A stretch of 31,521 nt of DNA from a virus, in the IMG/VR virus record IMGVR_UViG_3300046007_007581, positions 1-31,521 of that record. The stretch is one strand, 5' to 3'. The notes under the pieces were generated by a model that saw nothing but the letters and a program-made list of their open reading frames with translations, was not told the DNA's origin and ran no database searches. Below, in pieces: positions 23,735-30,588 of this stretch (position 1 is its first letter; each line of letters opens with the position of its first letter). The translations under genes were made by a program, and so were the position numbers.

Positions 23735-24452
23735 GGACTTTTAGTATTAAGTCTCTAACGGATTCATTTTGTTTTTTTGGTTTGTATGAAACCATTGTTG
23801 GTTTATTACCTTTACCAACTTTAGGGTCTTTCTTTTCTTCTCTTCTTTTTTGAGCACATGCCGCCTTTTTTTGTGAGTCTGTCATTTTAGAGGCAACACC
23901 CGCAGCCCTACACTTAGGATATCCTTTTGGGTCGGCGTCAGGTCTACCACATGGTGGGTGTCCACCACCTTCTTTTTTTCGACATATGTTAACCCAAGGA
24001 CCTTTTGGTTGTTTAGAACCTTTTGGTTTTTTCTTAGTTCCAAACCATACCGCCAAATCTTCTTTTAGTAAATGTTCTAAAACAGGTTGATAGTCAGATT
24101 TTGGTAAATTTGCTAATTTTTTAATATAATTCGGAGTTCCGGGCTCATTAATTTCTTTTGGAGTATAACCATTAAATGGATTACCATCTGCATCGTTTTG
24201 TTGGAACATTTGTTTGGCCATTTTGGCTAATTTATTAGCCCTGTTCTCTTCTTTTTTGATTTGCTCAGGAGTTCTTTCCATTTTACCATCGTAAGAATCG
24301 TAAGCCAAATCTGCACTAATGTATTCAGAAACAGGTGTGTCAAAAGGTGCCAAAGAATCTTTTTGCCAAATTTGAGGTGCTAAATTAACCGGAATTCTAT
24401 AGGAACCAACATGACCTACAGTCGACGCTTCACTCAATTTGTTTTTTTTCAT
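23709..24452 (-). CDS. Basic Cys-containing protein (DUF5872-like region), possibly head-packaged
   Basis: The product has 247 residues. Residues 126-215 form a basic module: LEHLLKEDLAVWFGTKKKPKG, WVNICRKKEGGGHPPCGR, KGYPKCRAAGVASKMTDSQKKAACAQKRR, with Cys at 157, 168, 181 and 199 possibly binding metal. I recall this module from structural proteins of T4-like phages and giant viruses (DUF5872-like), without an assigned role. The N-terminus MKKNKLSEAST fits an L-S-E/Ala prohead-protease site, and the C-terminus ends in the helix SVRDLILKVLNEHLTKM. A late-type motif lies 15 nt upstream. High charge suggests nucleic-acid contact. Family placement is moderate; function is inferred. Confidence 0.68.
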   Translation of the reverse strand: MKKNKLSEASTVGHVGSYRIPVNLAPQIWQKDSLAPFDTPVSEYISADLAYDSYDGKMERTPEQIKKEENRANKLAKMAKQMFQQNDADGNPFNGYTPKEINEPGTPNYIKKLANLPKSDYQPVLEHLLKEDLAVWFGTKKKPKGSKQPKGPWVNICRKKEGGGHPPCGRPDADPKGYPKCRAAGVASKMTDSQKKAACAQKRREEKKDPKVGKGNKPTMVSYKPKKQNESVRDLILKVLNEHLTKM

Positions 24453-24467
24453 TTCTTTACTATATTA

Positions 24468-24474
24468 ATAAATA
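24468..24474 (-). promoter_or_regulatory. Putative late promoter (TATTTAT) for the basic Cys-containing protein
   Basis: The minus strand reads GATATTTATTAATATAG, 15 nt before the ATG at 24452. The first ten bases equal those of the element at 20941-20948 and beyond. Confidence 0.6.
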
Positions 24475-24479
24475 TCATT

Positions 24480-24698
24480 ATGGAAGAAAACAATCAAAAA
24501 CCTATTGGTGAATTATTTGGTAATATATCTTACCATTCTCCCGAACAATTAAATCTTTTAATTGATAATTTAGATGAAGAGCAAGCTGTAATTATGATTA
24601 AATTTGCATGTGAAAAGGCCCTTTATTCGGGTATTTTTACACTTTCAGAAACTGAGATACTTTTAAAATCGTTAAGAAAGTTTCATAGTAACCAATAA
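24480..24698 (+). CDS. Unknown small protein, 72 aa
   Basis: The start is the ATG at 24480; the longer frame from 24411 would run back through the divergent gene and the promoter. The product begins MEENNQKPIGELFGNISYHS and is mainly helical (PEQLNLLIDNLDEEQAVIMI, then LSETEILLKSLRKF), suggesting a small soluble helical protein. No family was recognised. It lies alone on the plus strand, divergent from the gene at 24452 and convergent to the capsid gene, with a hairpin just after its stop. No clear promoter was seen in the 27-nt upstream gap. Confidence 0.65.
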   Translation: MEENNQKPIGELFGNISYHSPEQLNLLIDNLDEEQAVIMIKFACEKALYSGIFTLSETEILLKSLRKFHSNQ

Positions 24699-24700
24699 AA

Positions 24701-24725
24701 AAAGGGGACCTTGTGGGTCCCCTTT
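24701..24725 (-). terminator. Intrinsic terminator after the major capsid gene (possibly bidirectional)
   Basis: AAAGGGGACC and GGTCCCCTTT form a perfect 10-bp stem around a 5-nt loop. On the minus strand it is followed by a run of seven T, typical of an intrinsic terminator for the capsid gene that ends at 24745. On the plus strand it follows the 72-residue gene, with only a short T run. Confidence 0.85.
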
Positions 24726-24744
24726 CTATTAAATCTGAGATAGA

Positions 24745-26541
24745 TTATCTCAATTCTCTCAAGTCGAATGTTCTAACACCATCAACTGTGATTCTACCAT
24801 AGAAACGGTTGTTAACCATTTTCTTAGCGTATCTTGTCATGATACCCTTGATAGGTGTAAAGTTGAATGGGTTATACATTGTAGGAGTTAATTGTAGAGG
24901 TACATACGGTGCGTAGATGTAACCTGTATCAAGTAACGATGTTCCTTTGTGTCCTAACAATACTTGGTTTGCTGGGAAGTAAGGGTCACGATAAACCTGA
25001 TATCTACCTGCCAATGTTCCAACTCTCTCAATACCCATGTTGTATTGGTCTTGCTCAGGAGCTGCGTTTGATACGTGGAAGTACTCCAAGTCATCAAAGA
25101 TAGCAGATACCTCAGAAGATACTACAATCCAGTTAGCCCCACCTCTAAGTGTAGACTTGTGGATTTGAGCTGAGATTTGGTTGATTGCTGTGATAAGAGT
25201 TTGGTTCCAGTCCTTCTGAGTGTAAGGAACTGCGTTAGCACCTAATCTCTTCCACCCGTTGTAGTCCCAACGTAAGTTCCAAGCCGCACCTTTTCTAAGG
25301 TCTCTTAAGATTTCACGGTCAATTTCAGCCGCAACTTGCTCAGATAACAAAGCTGTCAATTCAGCTTCAGCATCGATGTTGTGGAATGCCGCAACGTCTT
25401 GTGCCATTTCAGGTGACCATTGTGCTCTCAACTTTCTTTCAGTAACAGATACTGTTACAGACTGAAGGTCGAAAGATACTTCACCAATCTTATCTTCAAA
25501 TTCAAGATTCTTGTAAATCTTGTACTTAGTAACAAACGCATTGTTTGCTGCTGAAGAAGACGAGAATGGAGTACCACAATAACCGTCAATTGAGTTTGTA
25601 GAAACTGTACATGGAGTAGTTAAATCAACTTCTAAGTAAATTTTACCTTCAGCATCACAAGTGTCATAGTAAGTACCACCGTCAGTTCTAGAACTTGGGA
25701 ACGCCAAAGTTGTGTTAGTTCCGTATTGTACAATACCCTTACCATATCTTTGAGTTACAACTCTAAACAAGTAGTTGTTGTTTACGTTTGCTTGAGTGTA
25801 GACGTTACCAGATTTACCTCTGATTGTCAAACCAGCCAAGAAAGTTTCAGTATCCATAGGTTGACCGTCAGGACCGATAAGTTTACCAGCTCCCTGATTT
25901 GAGAAACCGGACATAACAACCAACACTTTAGTAGTTGCTGAGTTGTAAGCGTATGCTTCAGGTACCATAACGTCACCAACCCATTTAACAGTTGCGTTAT
26001 CTGAAGTGTATGCAGTCCACTCACCTCTTGAGTAGTCGTAAAGACCTGGTGGGTCTAACGCTGGTTCGTTACCTTCGTAGAACTTGTCATACAAGTCTTT
26101 CTGAATGTTTGGATTGTAACCACTGTTAGGTGTTTGACCTGAAGAAGCGTTAGGTGCTCCGTAAGGTGCGTAGTGTTGAGCGTAGTCTGCAGTTTCAACT
26201 TCGTATTCCTGAATGAAAGGAACGAAGTAAAACAACTTACCGATTGGAAGGTTCATTGCTTGAACTGAAACGATGTCGTTAGCCAAAAGTTTAGAGAAAA
26301 CTCTTCTTACAATTGGGAAAACTACAGTTTCGAAAGAACCTGAGTCAGCAGTTGTTGACGCTTCGTTGATGAGGTGAGATGCTTGGTTTTCATATAACTG
26401 AGCAACGTTCTCTTTTAGGTGACCTTTTAAGCCTTCTAGGAACCCTAATTTGTCCCATTTGTTGATTGTATCTTCTTTGATAACTTTAAGGTGCTTAAGA
26501 CCGATGTTACCAACAAGACCTGATTCTAATAATGCTCCCAT
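24745..26541 (-). CDS. gp23: Major capsid protein, gp23-like
   Basis: The product has 598 residues (T4 gp23 has 521). SFETVVFPIVRRVFSKLLANDIVSVQAMNLPIGKLFYF matches the start of the mature T4 capsid protein, and VLLGHKGTSLLDTGYIYAPYVPL with FTPIKGIMTRYAKKMVNNRF matches the C-terminal part. The gp21-type cleavage site is clear: HLINE/ASTTA, between Glu60 and Ala61, which would remove a 60-residue helical propeptide as in T4 (65). The additional length lies mainly in Gly/Asn/Ser-rich stretches at about 135-200 and 290-340, perhaps surface loops. The gene follows the scaffold gene by 34 nt and ends at a strong terminator. No TATTTAT motif was seen in that gap; AAAAAAAAACCAAATACTAA precedes the ATG. 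Confidence 0.95.
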   Translation of the reverse strand: MGALLESGLVGNIGLKHLKVIKEDTINKWDKLGFLEGLKGHLKENVAQLYENQASHLINEASTTADSGSFETVVFPIVRRVFSKLLANDIVSVQAMNLPIGKLFYFVPFIQEYEVETADYAQHYAPYGAPNASSGQTPNSGYNPNIQKDLYDKFYEGNEPALDPPGLYDYSRGEWTAYTSDNATVKWVGDVMVPEAYAYNSATTKVLVVMSGFSNQGAGKLIGPDGQPMDTETFLAGLTIRGKSGNVYTQANVNNNYLFRVVTQRYGKGIVQYGTNTTLAFPSSRTDGGTYYDTCDAEGKIYLEVDLTTPCTVSTNSIDGYCGTPFSSSSAANNAFVTKYKIYKNLEFEDKIGEVSFDLQSVTVSVTERKLRAQWSPEMAQDVAAFHNIDAEAELTALLSEQVAAEIDREILRDLRKGAAWNLRWDYNGWKRLGANAVPYTQKDWNQTLITAINQISAQIHKSTLRGGANWIVVSSEVSAIFDDLEYFHVSNAAPEQDQYNMGIERVGTLAGRYQVYRDPYFPANQVLLGHKGTSLLDTGYIYAPYVPLQLTPTMYNPFNFTPIKGIMTRYAKKMVNNRFYGRITVDGVRTFDLRELR

Positions 26542-26575
26542 TTTAGTATTTGGTTTTTTTTTATTTTTAGTTTAT

Positions 26576-28066
26576 TTACATTTTCGACATTAAATCCTTA
26601 ATTCTCATGAACTGAGGATTTTCATATGTCTTGGACTCAATCAAATTCTGTGCTGAACCTGAACTCATTGAATTGTTAACAGCTTTGTCAACACTTTCAT
26701 TGATGCTCTTAGCGTCAACTGAACCTAACTCGTCCTTTAGAGTTTTGTAGAGTTGTTTTGATTCTTTTAAAGTTTCTACAGAATCAAATCTTCTCAGGAT
26801 GTTTATTTTTTCTTTTTTGGTAGTAGAATGTTCTGTGAACAATCTGGTTGCGTAAGCCAAGTTTGAATTAAATACCGCAACTTCGTTGAGTTTTTCTCTG
26901 AACACATTCAATGCTTTTCTATACTCTTCGTTTTTCTCTCTAAGTACTTTCATTTCAGTTTCCAAAGCCCCAACCGATTCTACTTTTACACCATTGTTGC
27001 CGTAATTGTAGTTTCTGTTATTTGTGATACCTTTTCTCAAACCTCTACCTTCTTTAGAGCCCATTCCATAAGTTCTAGCAGCTTCTTTAGTTTCCTCTTT
27101 TTCGTAATCCTTGTAGTGTCCTTTTTTCTCACCAGCTTTCTTTTCAACACCATCTACATCCTTACGTTTGTATTCATGTTTTTTAGAACCCCAGTTCTCT
27201 TCCATTTCACCCTCTTTAAATTCGAATTTAGCTTTACCAGTTCCCATAGTTTTTGGACCCTCTTTTTTCTTTTCGTCGAAACCCTTTTTAGGTAATGTTT
27301 TACCATACTTAAATTTAGGATTTCCCATTCCAACGCCTTTTGGTTTTACAGTCATCTTAGCTTCTTCAAGATGGTAGTCTTCTGAACCCATTTCTTCCAT
27401 TTCGTCATATTCCATCATTTCACCATCTTCGTCTTCATCCGACATTTCGATTTCATAAACTACTTCCTCTTCTTCGTCATCCATGTGCATGTCTTCCATG
27501 TACATATCTTCCATTTCAGTCATTTCTTCATCTTCTTCGTCAAGTCCTAAAGCACTTAAAACAGCTTCAAGGTCTGTATCTTCTTCGTCCAACTCTTCGT
27601 TGAATTCCATAGAATCTTCCTCTTCTTCTGATTCATCTAACTTTACAATGTACTCAACATCTTCATCAGTATCTTTGATGTGTACGTCTCCACCGTCTTT
27701 TTTGACAATGATTCCGTCTTCTTCACCCATAGCTTTGAAGATTTTTAAGATTTCTTCGTCTGAAGCGTTTGTTAAATCGATGGTTTCCTCGTCACCCATG
27801 TCCATTTCCATGTCACCCATTTCCATGTCATCCATTTCGAGTTCACCCTCATCGTTATCTGCTTCATCGTCCATAGTCATGTCCAATTCTGCATCGACTT
27901 CAATCTCATCTTCAGTTTCCTGTTCAGATAAAGATTCTTTTACTAGCTGACTGATTTCTTCCTTCATTGTAGAAGCAAGTATTCCTTTTGCGTTCTCGGC
28001 TATAACATCTTCAACATTTTTCATTTGAATCAAAGCCTCTTCAACTAAATTTTTAGTATCTTGCAT
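26576..28066 (-). CDS. gp22: Prohead core scaffold protein, gp22-like
   Basis: The start is the ATG at 28066 (MQDTKNLVEEALIQ); the frame from 28099 would add residues from the promoter region. The product has 496 residues. Residues 1-48 are helical. Residues 49-235 are extremely acidic and Met-rich (MDDMEMGDMEMDMGDEE). Residues 235-360 switch to Lys/Gly-rich, probably disordered. Residues 365-496 are helical with coiled-coil character (LETEMKVLREKNEEYRKALNVFREKLNEVAVF) and resemble the C-terminal half of T4-type core proteins. Position between protease and capsid genes matches T4 gene 22, whose product is the internal scaffold degraded by the protease. It is about twice as long as T4 gp22 (269), mostly from the charged insert. 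Its own late-type motif lies 13 nt upstream, beyond two terminators. Confidence 0.85.
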   Translation of the reverse strand: MQDTKNLVEEALIQMKNVEDVIAENAKGILASTMKEEISQLVKESLSEQETEDEIEVDAELDMTMDDEADNDEGELEMDDMEMGDMEMDMGDEETIDLTNASDEEILKIFKAMGEEDGIIVKKDGGDVHIKDTDEDVEYIVKLDESEEEEDSMEFNEELDEEDTDLEAVLSALGLDEEDEEMTEMEDMYMEDMHMDDEEEEVVYEIEMSDEDEDGEMMEYDEMEEMGSEDYHLEEAKMTVKPKGVGMGNPKFKYGKTLPKKGFDEKKKEGPKTMGTGKAKFEFKEGEMEENWGSKKHEYKRKDVDGVEKKAGEKKGHYKDYEKEETKEAARTYGMGSKEGRGLRKGITNNRNYNYGNNGVKVESVGALETEMKVLREKNEEYRKALNVFREKLNEVAVFNSNLAYATRLFTEHSTTKKEKINILRRFDSVETLKESKQLYKTLKDELGSVDAKSINESVDKAVNNSMSSGSAQNLIESKTYENPQFMRIKDLMSKM

Positions 28067-28079
28067 TATTTTTTTTACT

Positions 28080-28086
28080 ATAAATA
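28080..28086 (-). promoter_or_regulatory. Putative late promoter (TATTTAT) for scaffold and capsid genes
   Basis: The minus strand reads TATATTTATAGTAAAA, 13 nt before the scaffold ATG at 28066. It lies right after two minus-strand hairpins, so the scaffold-capsid pair can be transcribed apart from the upstream head genes. Confidence 0.62.
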
Positions 28087-28103
28087 TACCCCCAAACAAA
28101 AAA

Positions 28104-28151
28104 AATCCATTTGTAAGGTTTCCTTATAGAAAAAAACCTAACAAATGGATT
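28104..28151 (-). terminator. Long hairpin, second of two tandem minus-strand terminators
   Basis: Arms at 28104-28121 and 28134-28151 pair over 18 bp with one mismatch, and the minus strand continues into a T-rich run (28096-28103). It lies between the 69-residue gene and the scaffold promoter. Confidence 0.7.
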
Positions 28152-28180
28152 AAAAAAAAAGAGTGGGATAACCCACTCTT
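28152..28180 (-). terminator. Intrinsic terminator, first of two in tandem
   Basis: AAGAGTGGG and CCCACTCTT (28159-28180) form a 9-bp stem with a 4-nt loop, followed on the minus strand by a T run (28152-28158). It lies just after the stop of the 69-residue gene and would end transcripts from the portal and protease genes. Confidence 0.85.
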
Positions 28181-28183
28181 AGT

Positions 28184-28393
28184 TTATTCGATTACTTCAT
28201 CAATCTTACTTTCACCCACTGAGAAGATTCTCCAATCGTGTTGAAACCCTTGATACTTCTCAGTAACCTTAGCCTCAACATCGGTAACGGAATAACCTCT
28301 TACCAATTTTTCTTCTCTGATTTTTTTTAATCTACCTGAATTTTCGTCGGGTAACTCGTAAACAACTTTTGCAATAAAGAATTTTTCGTCCAT
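28184..28393 (-). CDS. DUF4494-like small protein
   Basis: The product has 69 residues: MDEKFFIAKVVYELPDENSG, then RLKKIREEKLVRGYSVTDVEAKV, then a short C-terminal part with SVGESKIDEVIE. The order (F-x-x-KV-x-YE, DE-x-(S/T)GR-x-KK, LV-x-(A/G)-x-S-(F/V)-(T/D)-(E/D)-(A/V)EA(K/R)) resembles DUF4494, a small Bacteroidota family of unknown role; bacterial members are longer. It sits 13 nt after the protease gene, where T4 has no equivalent, and ends at tandem terminators. Confidence 0.6.
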   Translation of the reverse strand: MDEKFFIAKVVYELPDENSGRLKKIREEKLVRGYSVTDVEAKVTEKYQGFQHDWRIFSVGESKIDEVIE

Positions 28394-28406
28394 AATTAAT
28401 TTAATT

Positions 28407-29123
28407 TTATCTTCCCAAAAAATCGGATAATTTTTTCATTAAATCAACAGACTTTTCCATTCCATGACTATTTTGGTGTTGTTTTTTTTCCTCATCAAGG
28501 TTTTCCTCGTACTTGTTCCTATCATCAGGATTACTAAACAGGTATGCTCCTGGCGTTGATGGTGAAGATACCAAATCAAAACAGATTAATTCAAAATCTT
28601 CTTGAACTTCATTTTGTTCCCCAACCTTTTTTAAAGAACCCACTCCACGAGAAGATACACCCATAGTGACACCTTGTCTCATTAAGTTAGCTGCAATGTC
28701 CCCTTTGGTAGATACAATACCTTTTTCATGAAACCCTGGTGAAGTTAATAGTTTTAATTTACCCATAAGGATATTCCCATCCCACCATATGTCAGTAATT
28801 AAGTGAGATACTCTATCTAAATCAATTAGAGATGATTCAGGGTGATTTAATTCAGAGGTTGACAATCCTTTCTTGATTGCTGTTTTATATTTTTCAGATT
28901 CTCTTTTTAAGATTTTTTCAGGGTATACACGACCATTTCTATTTGGTACACCATACTTTTGTAATACCGCATAAAACTCGAATGGATTTCTATAATCCAA
29001 TTCTTTTTGTTCCCTTAATATTTCTGAATTTTTTGGGTCAGATGGAGAGACATATCCCGCATCCATTTCCACTAAAATACCTTTACCAACTTCACTGGCG
29101 TTTAAAATTCTATAATCCTTCAT
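28407..29123 (-). CDS. gp21: Prohead core protease, gp21-like
   Basis: The product has 238 residues. GVPNRNGRVYPEKIL (58-72) is the typical herpes-type/phage prohead protease segment. ELNHPE (91-96) carries the catalytic His94, GVSSRGVGS (155-163) the catalytic Ser, and FDLVSSPSTPGA (182-193) the Asp-containing strand. T4 gp21 is a serine protease that matures the prohead by cutting after (L/I)xE sequences in scaffold, capsid and internal proteins. The C-terminal tail (200-238) is charged and Gln/Lys-rich and may be auto-processed. A late-type motif lies 15 nt upstream. The position directly before the scaffold module agrees with T4 order. Confidence 0.92.
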   Translation of the reverse strand: MKDYRILNASEVGKGILVEMDAGYVSPSDPKNSEILREQKELDYRNPFEFYAVLQKYGVPNRNGRVYPEKILKRESEKYKTAIKKGLSTSELNHPESSLIDLDRVSHLITDIWWDGNILMGKLKLLTSPGFHEKGIVSTKGDIAANLMRQGVTMGVSSRGVGSLKKVGEQNEVQEDFELICFDLVSSPSTPGAYLFSNPDDRNKYEENLDEEKKQHQNSHGMEKSVDLMKKLSDFLGR

Positions 29124-29138
29124 TATATCTTTTATCTG

Positions 29139-29145
29139 ATAAATA
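29139..29145 (-). promoter_or_regulatory. Putative late promoter (TATTTAT) for the prohead protease gene
   Basis: The minus strand reads ATATTTATCAGATAAAAG, 15 nt before the ATG at 29123. The element overlaps nothing coding: the previous gene ends at 29151. Confidence 0.6.
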
Positions 29146-29150
29146 TAAAG

Positions 29151-29603
29151 TTATAGTATTGTTTGCTCGTTAGAGGGATTTTTAGTAGAAGAAAAAAGAA
29201 ATTTATTGTTTTTAACAATACAATTTTTGTAAATTTCTTTAATAATCTTTTTAACCGAATCTTTAACTTTTGGTGATTTAAAATCAATTTCGACTTTAGT
29301 AAACAAATTTATTTCTAAGTTCATAAAACTTTTTTTACCTACTTGGATTCCACTTGTTCTCAAATCTAAATCTACAATAAAATTTTCTTGAAAAATTTCT
29401 CTATTAAGACTTTCATATACAGAGTGTTTGATTTCTCTTGATAAATTACCTACTATTCGATTCCAATTTTCATATTCGTCTTTTGGTAATACCCACGTTT
29501 GTAAGTTTATGTATAGTGATTTCAAACTTTTAGAATCTACTGTACCGAATGATGTTTTTAACGAATCATATTGATTGATTTTTATTGTTTTTCCTTTTTT
29601 CAT
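29151..29603 (-). CDS. Unknown head-region protein, 150 aa
   Basis: No family was recognised. The protein is basic at the start (MKKGKTIKINQYDSLKTSFG) and contains SLYINLQTWVLPKDEYENWNRIVGNLSREIKHSVYESLN, a helical block. A beta-rich block follows (NFIVDLDLRTSGIQVGKKSFMNLEINLFTKVEIDF), then a Lys-rich helix. It occupies the place where T4 has 67/68 (small prohead core genes), so a core or head-assembly role is likely by position. The bS21 gene starts divergently 78 nt away on the other strand. No TATTTAT was seen upstream. Confidence 0.72.
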   Translation of the reverse strand: MKKGKTIKINQYDSLKTSFGTVDSKSLKSLYINLQTWVLPKDEYENWNRIVGNLSREIKHSVYESLNREIFQENFIVDLDLRTSGIQVGKKSFMNLEINLFTKVEIDFKSPKVKDSVKKIIKEIYKNCIVKNNKFLFSSTKNPSNEQTIL

Positions 29604-29680
29604 TAAGAAAATTATTATCTTTTTATTGTGTTAACAAAATTATAGGTGAATTTTGGTCTATTACCAAATATTTCTTGTAT

Positions 29681-29866
29681 ATGTTGAAAGTAGTAGTAAA
29701 AGGTAACATAGAGAAATCCCTCAAGGAGTTGAAGGGAAAAGTAATCAAAACTAAGCAAACAAAAAAACTCCTTGAGCTCAAGGAGTTTGAAAAAAAATCG
29801 GTGACTAAAAGACGATTGAAATTAATCGCCTCATATAAAGAACAACTTAAGAGTCGAGAAGAATAG
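29681..29866 (+). CDS. rpsU: Phage-encoded ribosomal protein bS21
   Basis: The start is the ATG at 29681; an earlier in-frame start at 29585 would read through the divergent gene's promoter region. The 61-residue product (MLKVVVKGNIEKSLKELKGK, then KQTKKLLELKEFEKKSVTKRRLK) fits bS21: a short N-terminal strand, then basic helices with the family pattern F-x-K-x-S-x-x-R-R. bS21 sits beside the mRNA exit channel of the small ribosomal subunit, near the anti-Shine-Dalgarno sequence. Phage copies are known from several marine and Bacteroidota phages. It lies on the plus strand inside the minus-strand head operon, with a 20-nt overlap at its end with the gene at 29847. This phage lacks Shine-Dalgarno motifs, so it may tune ribosomes to phage mRNA; that is inference. 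Confidence 0.85.
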   Translation: MLKVVVKGNIEKSLKELKGKVIKTKQTKKLLELKEFEKKSVTKRRLKLIASYKEQLKSREE

Positions 29867-30554
29867 ATTCCCCAAGTTGTTTCAATCTAACGTAATTTAC
29901 TTGGTCGTATTTTTCTGACTTAATTTTTTCAATTGTTTCAGAAATAGTTTTTACAACATCTCCTTCAGATTCGGAGTCTTTAACTTTATTTAATTTTTCT
30001 ATTGTAGATTCTTTGAGTTGTTCAAACTCTTTTTCCAAATCTTCGTTTTTAGATGCGATGACATGAAACACGTCTTTTTTAACATTCTCATCTAAATTCT
30101 CCAAATATTTTTGAATTGTTTGGTTTGCAATTGAAACCATTGATTTTAAAGGAATCTTTGCAACTGTCTCCGTAAGTTTTGGTTCAGATGTTAAAACCGA
30201 TAAAATCTTTTTCTTAGATTCAATTCTTTCTTGAATATTAATACTATTCAAATAAACCAAAATATCCAAATCTTTGTAATTGTTAGTTACGTTGTCCCCC
30301 TTGTTAGGTAACTTACTATTTTCAAGAATTTGTTTTATCAAAGAAATACCTTCTTCTAAATATTCTTTTGCTTCAACCTCAGTCAAACCTTTAGGTGTTG
30401 ATAGGTCGTCATACAAAGAGTATAACTTAGAGAATGATTTATTTTCTAAAATATTGTGTTTGAACTCCCTGAGAGTTTTTTTAAAATCGGCAGGGTTACT
30501 GTAAGATTCCAGTAAGTTTTTTTCGATGATTGATTTAATTTGTCCGAAAGTCAT
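29847..30554 (-). CDS. Head-region protein, 235 aa, helical
   Basis: The product begins MTFGQIKSIIEKNLLESYSN followed by FKKTLREFKHNILENKSFSKLYSLYDDLSTPKGL, a block I recall from neighbours of the portal gene in other T4-like environmental phages; the rest is helical (KKILSVLTSEPKLTETVAKI, then EKEFEQLKESTIEKLNKVK). N-terminal residues 14-16 (L-L-E before Ser) fit the prohead-protease pattern, so it may be a processed core protein. It follows the portal gene by 34 nt and has two overlapping late-type elements upstream. Its place corresponds to T4 67/68. Function unknown. Confidence 0.75.
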   Translation of the reverse strand: MTFGQIKSIIEKNLLESYSNPADFKKTLREFKHNILENKSFSKLYSLYDDLSTPKGLTEVEAKEYLEEGISLIKQILENSKLPNKGDNVTNNYKDLDILVYLNSINIQERIESKKKILSVLTSEPKLTETVAKIPLKSMVSIANQTIQKYLENLDENVKKDVFHVIASKNEDLEKEFEQLKESTIEKLNKVKDSESEGDVVKTISETIEKIKSEKYDQVNYVRLKQLGESILLDS

Positions 30555-30577
30555 TTTGTGAGGGGTTATTATGATTC

Positions 30578-30588
30578 ATAAATAAATA
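30578..30588 (-). promoter_or_regulatory. Putative late promoter, two overlapping TATTTAT elements
   Basis: The minus strand reads AATATTTATTTATGAATC. TATTTAT occurs at 30582-30588 and 30578-30584, 27 and 23 nt before the ATG at 30554. It falls in the 34-nt gap after the portal gene's stop. Confidence 0.55.

Noticed and set aside
27483-27950. Plus-strand Ser-rich frame
   Set aside because: It is the complement of the acidic Asp/Glu/Met region of the scaffold gene and has no other support.
28079-28086. T4-type late promoter TATAAATA on the plus strand
   Set aside because: It points rightward into two hairpins with no plus-strand gene. Read on the minus strand as TATTTATA it fits the shared motif upstream of the scaffold gene.
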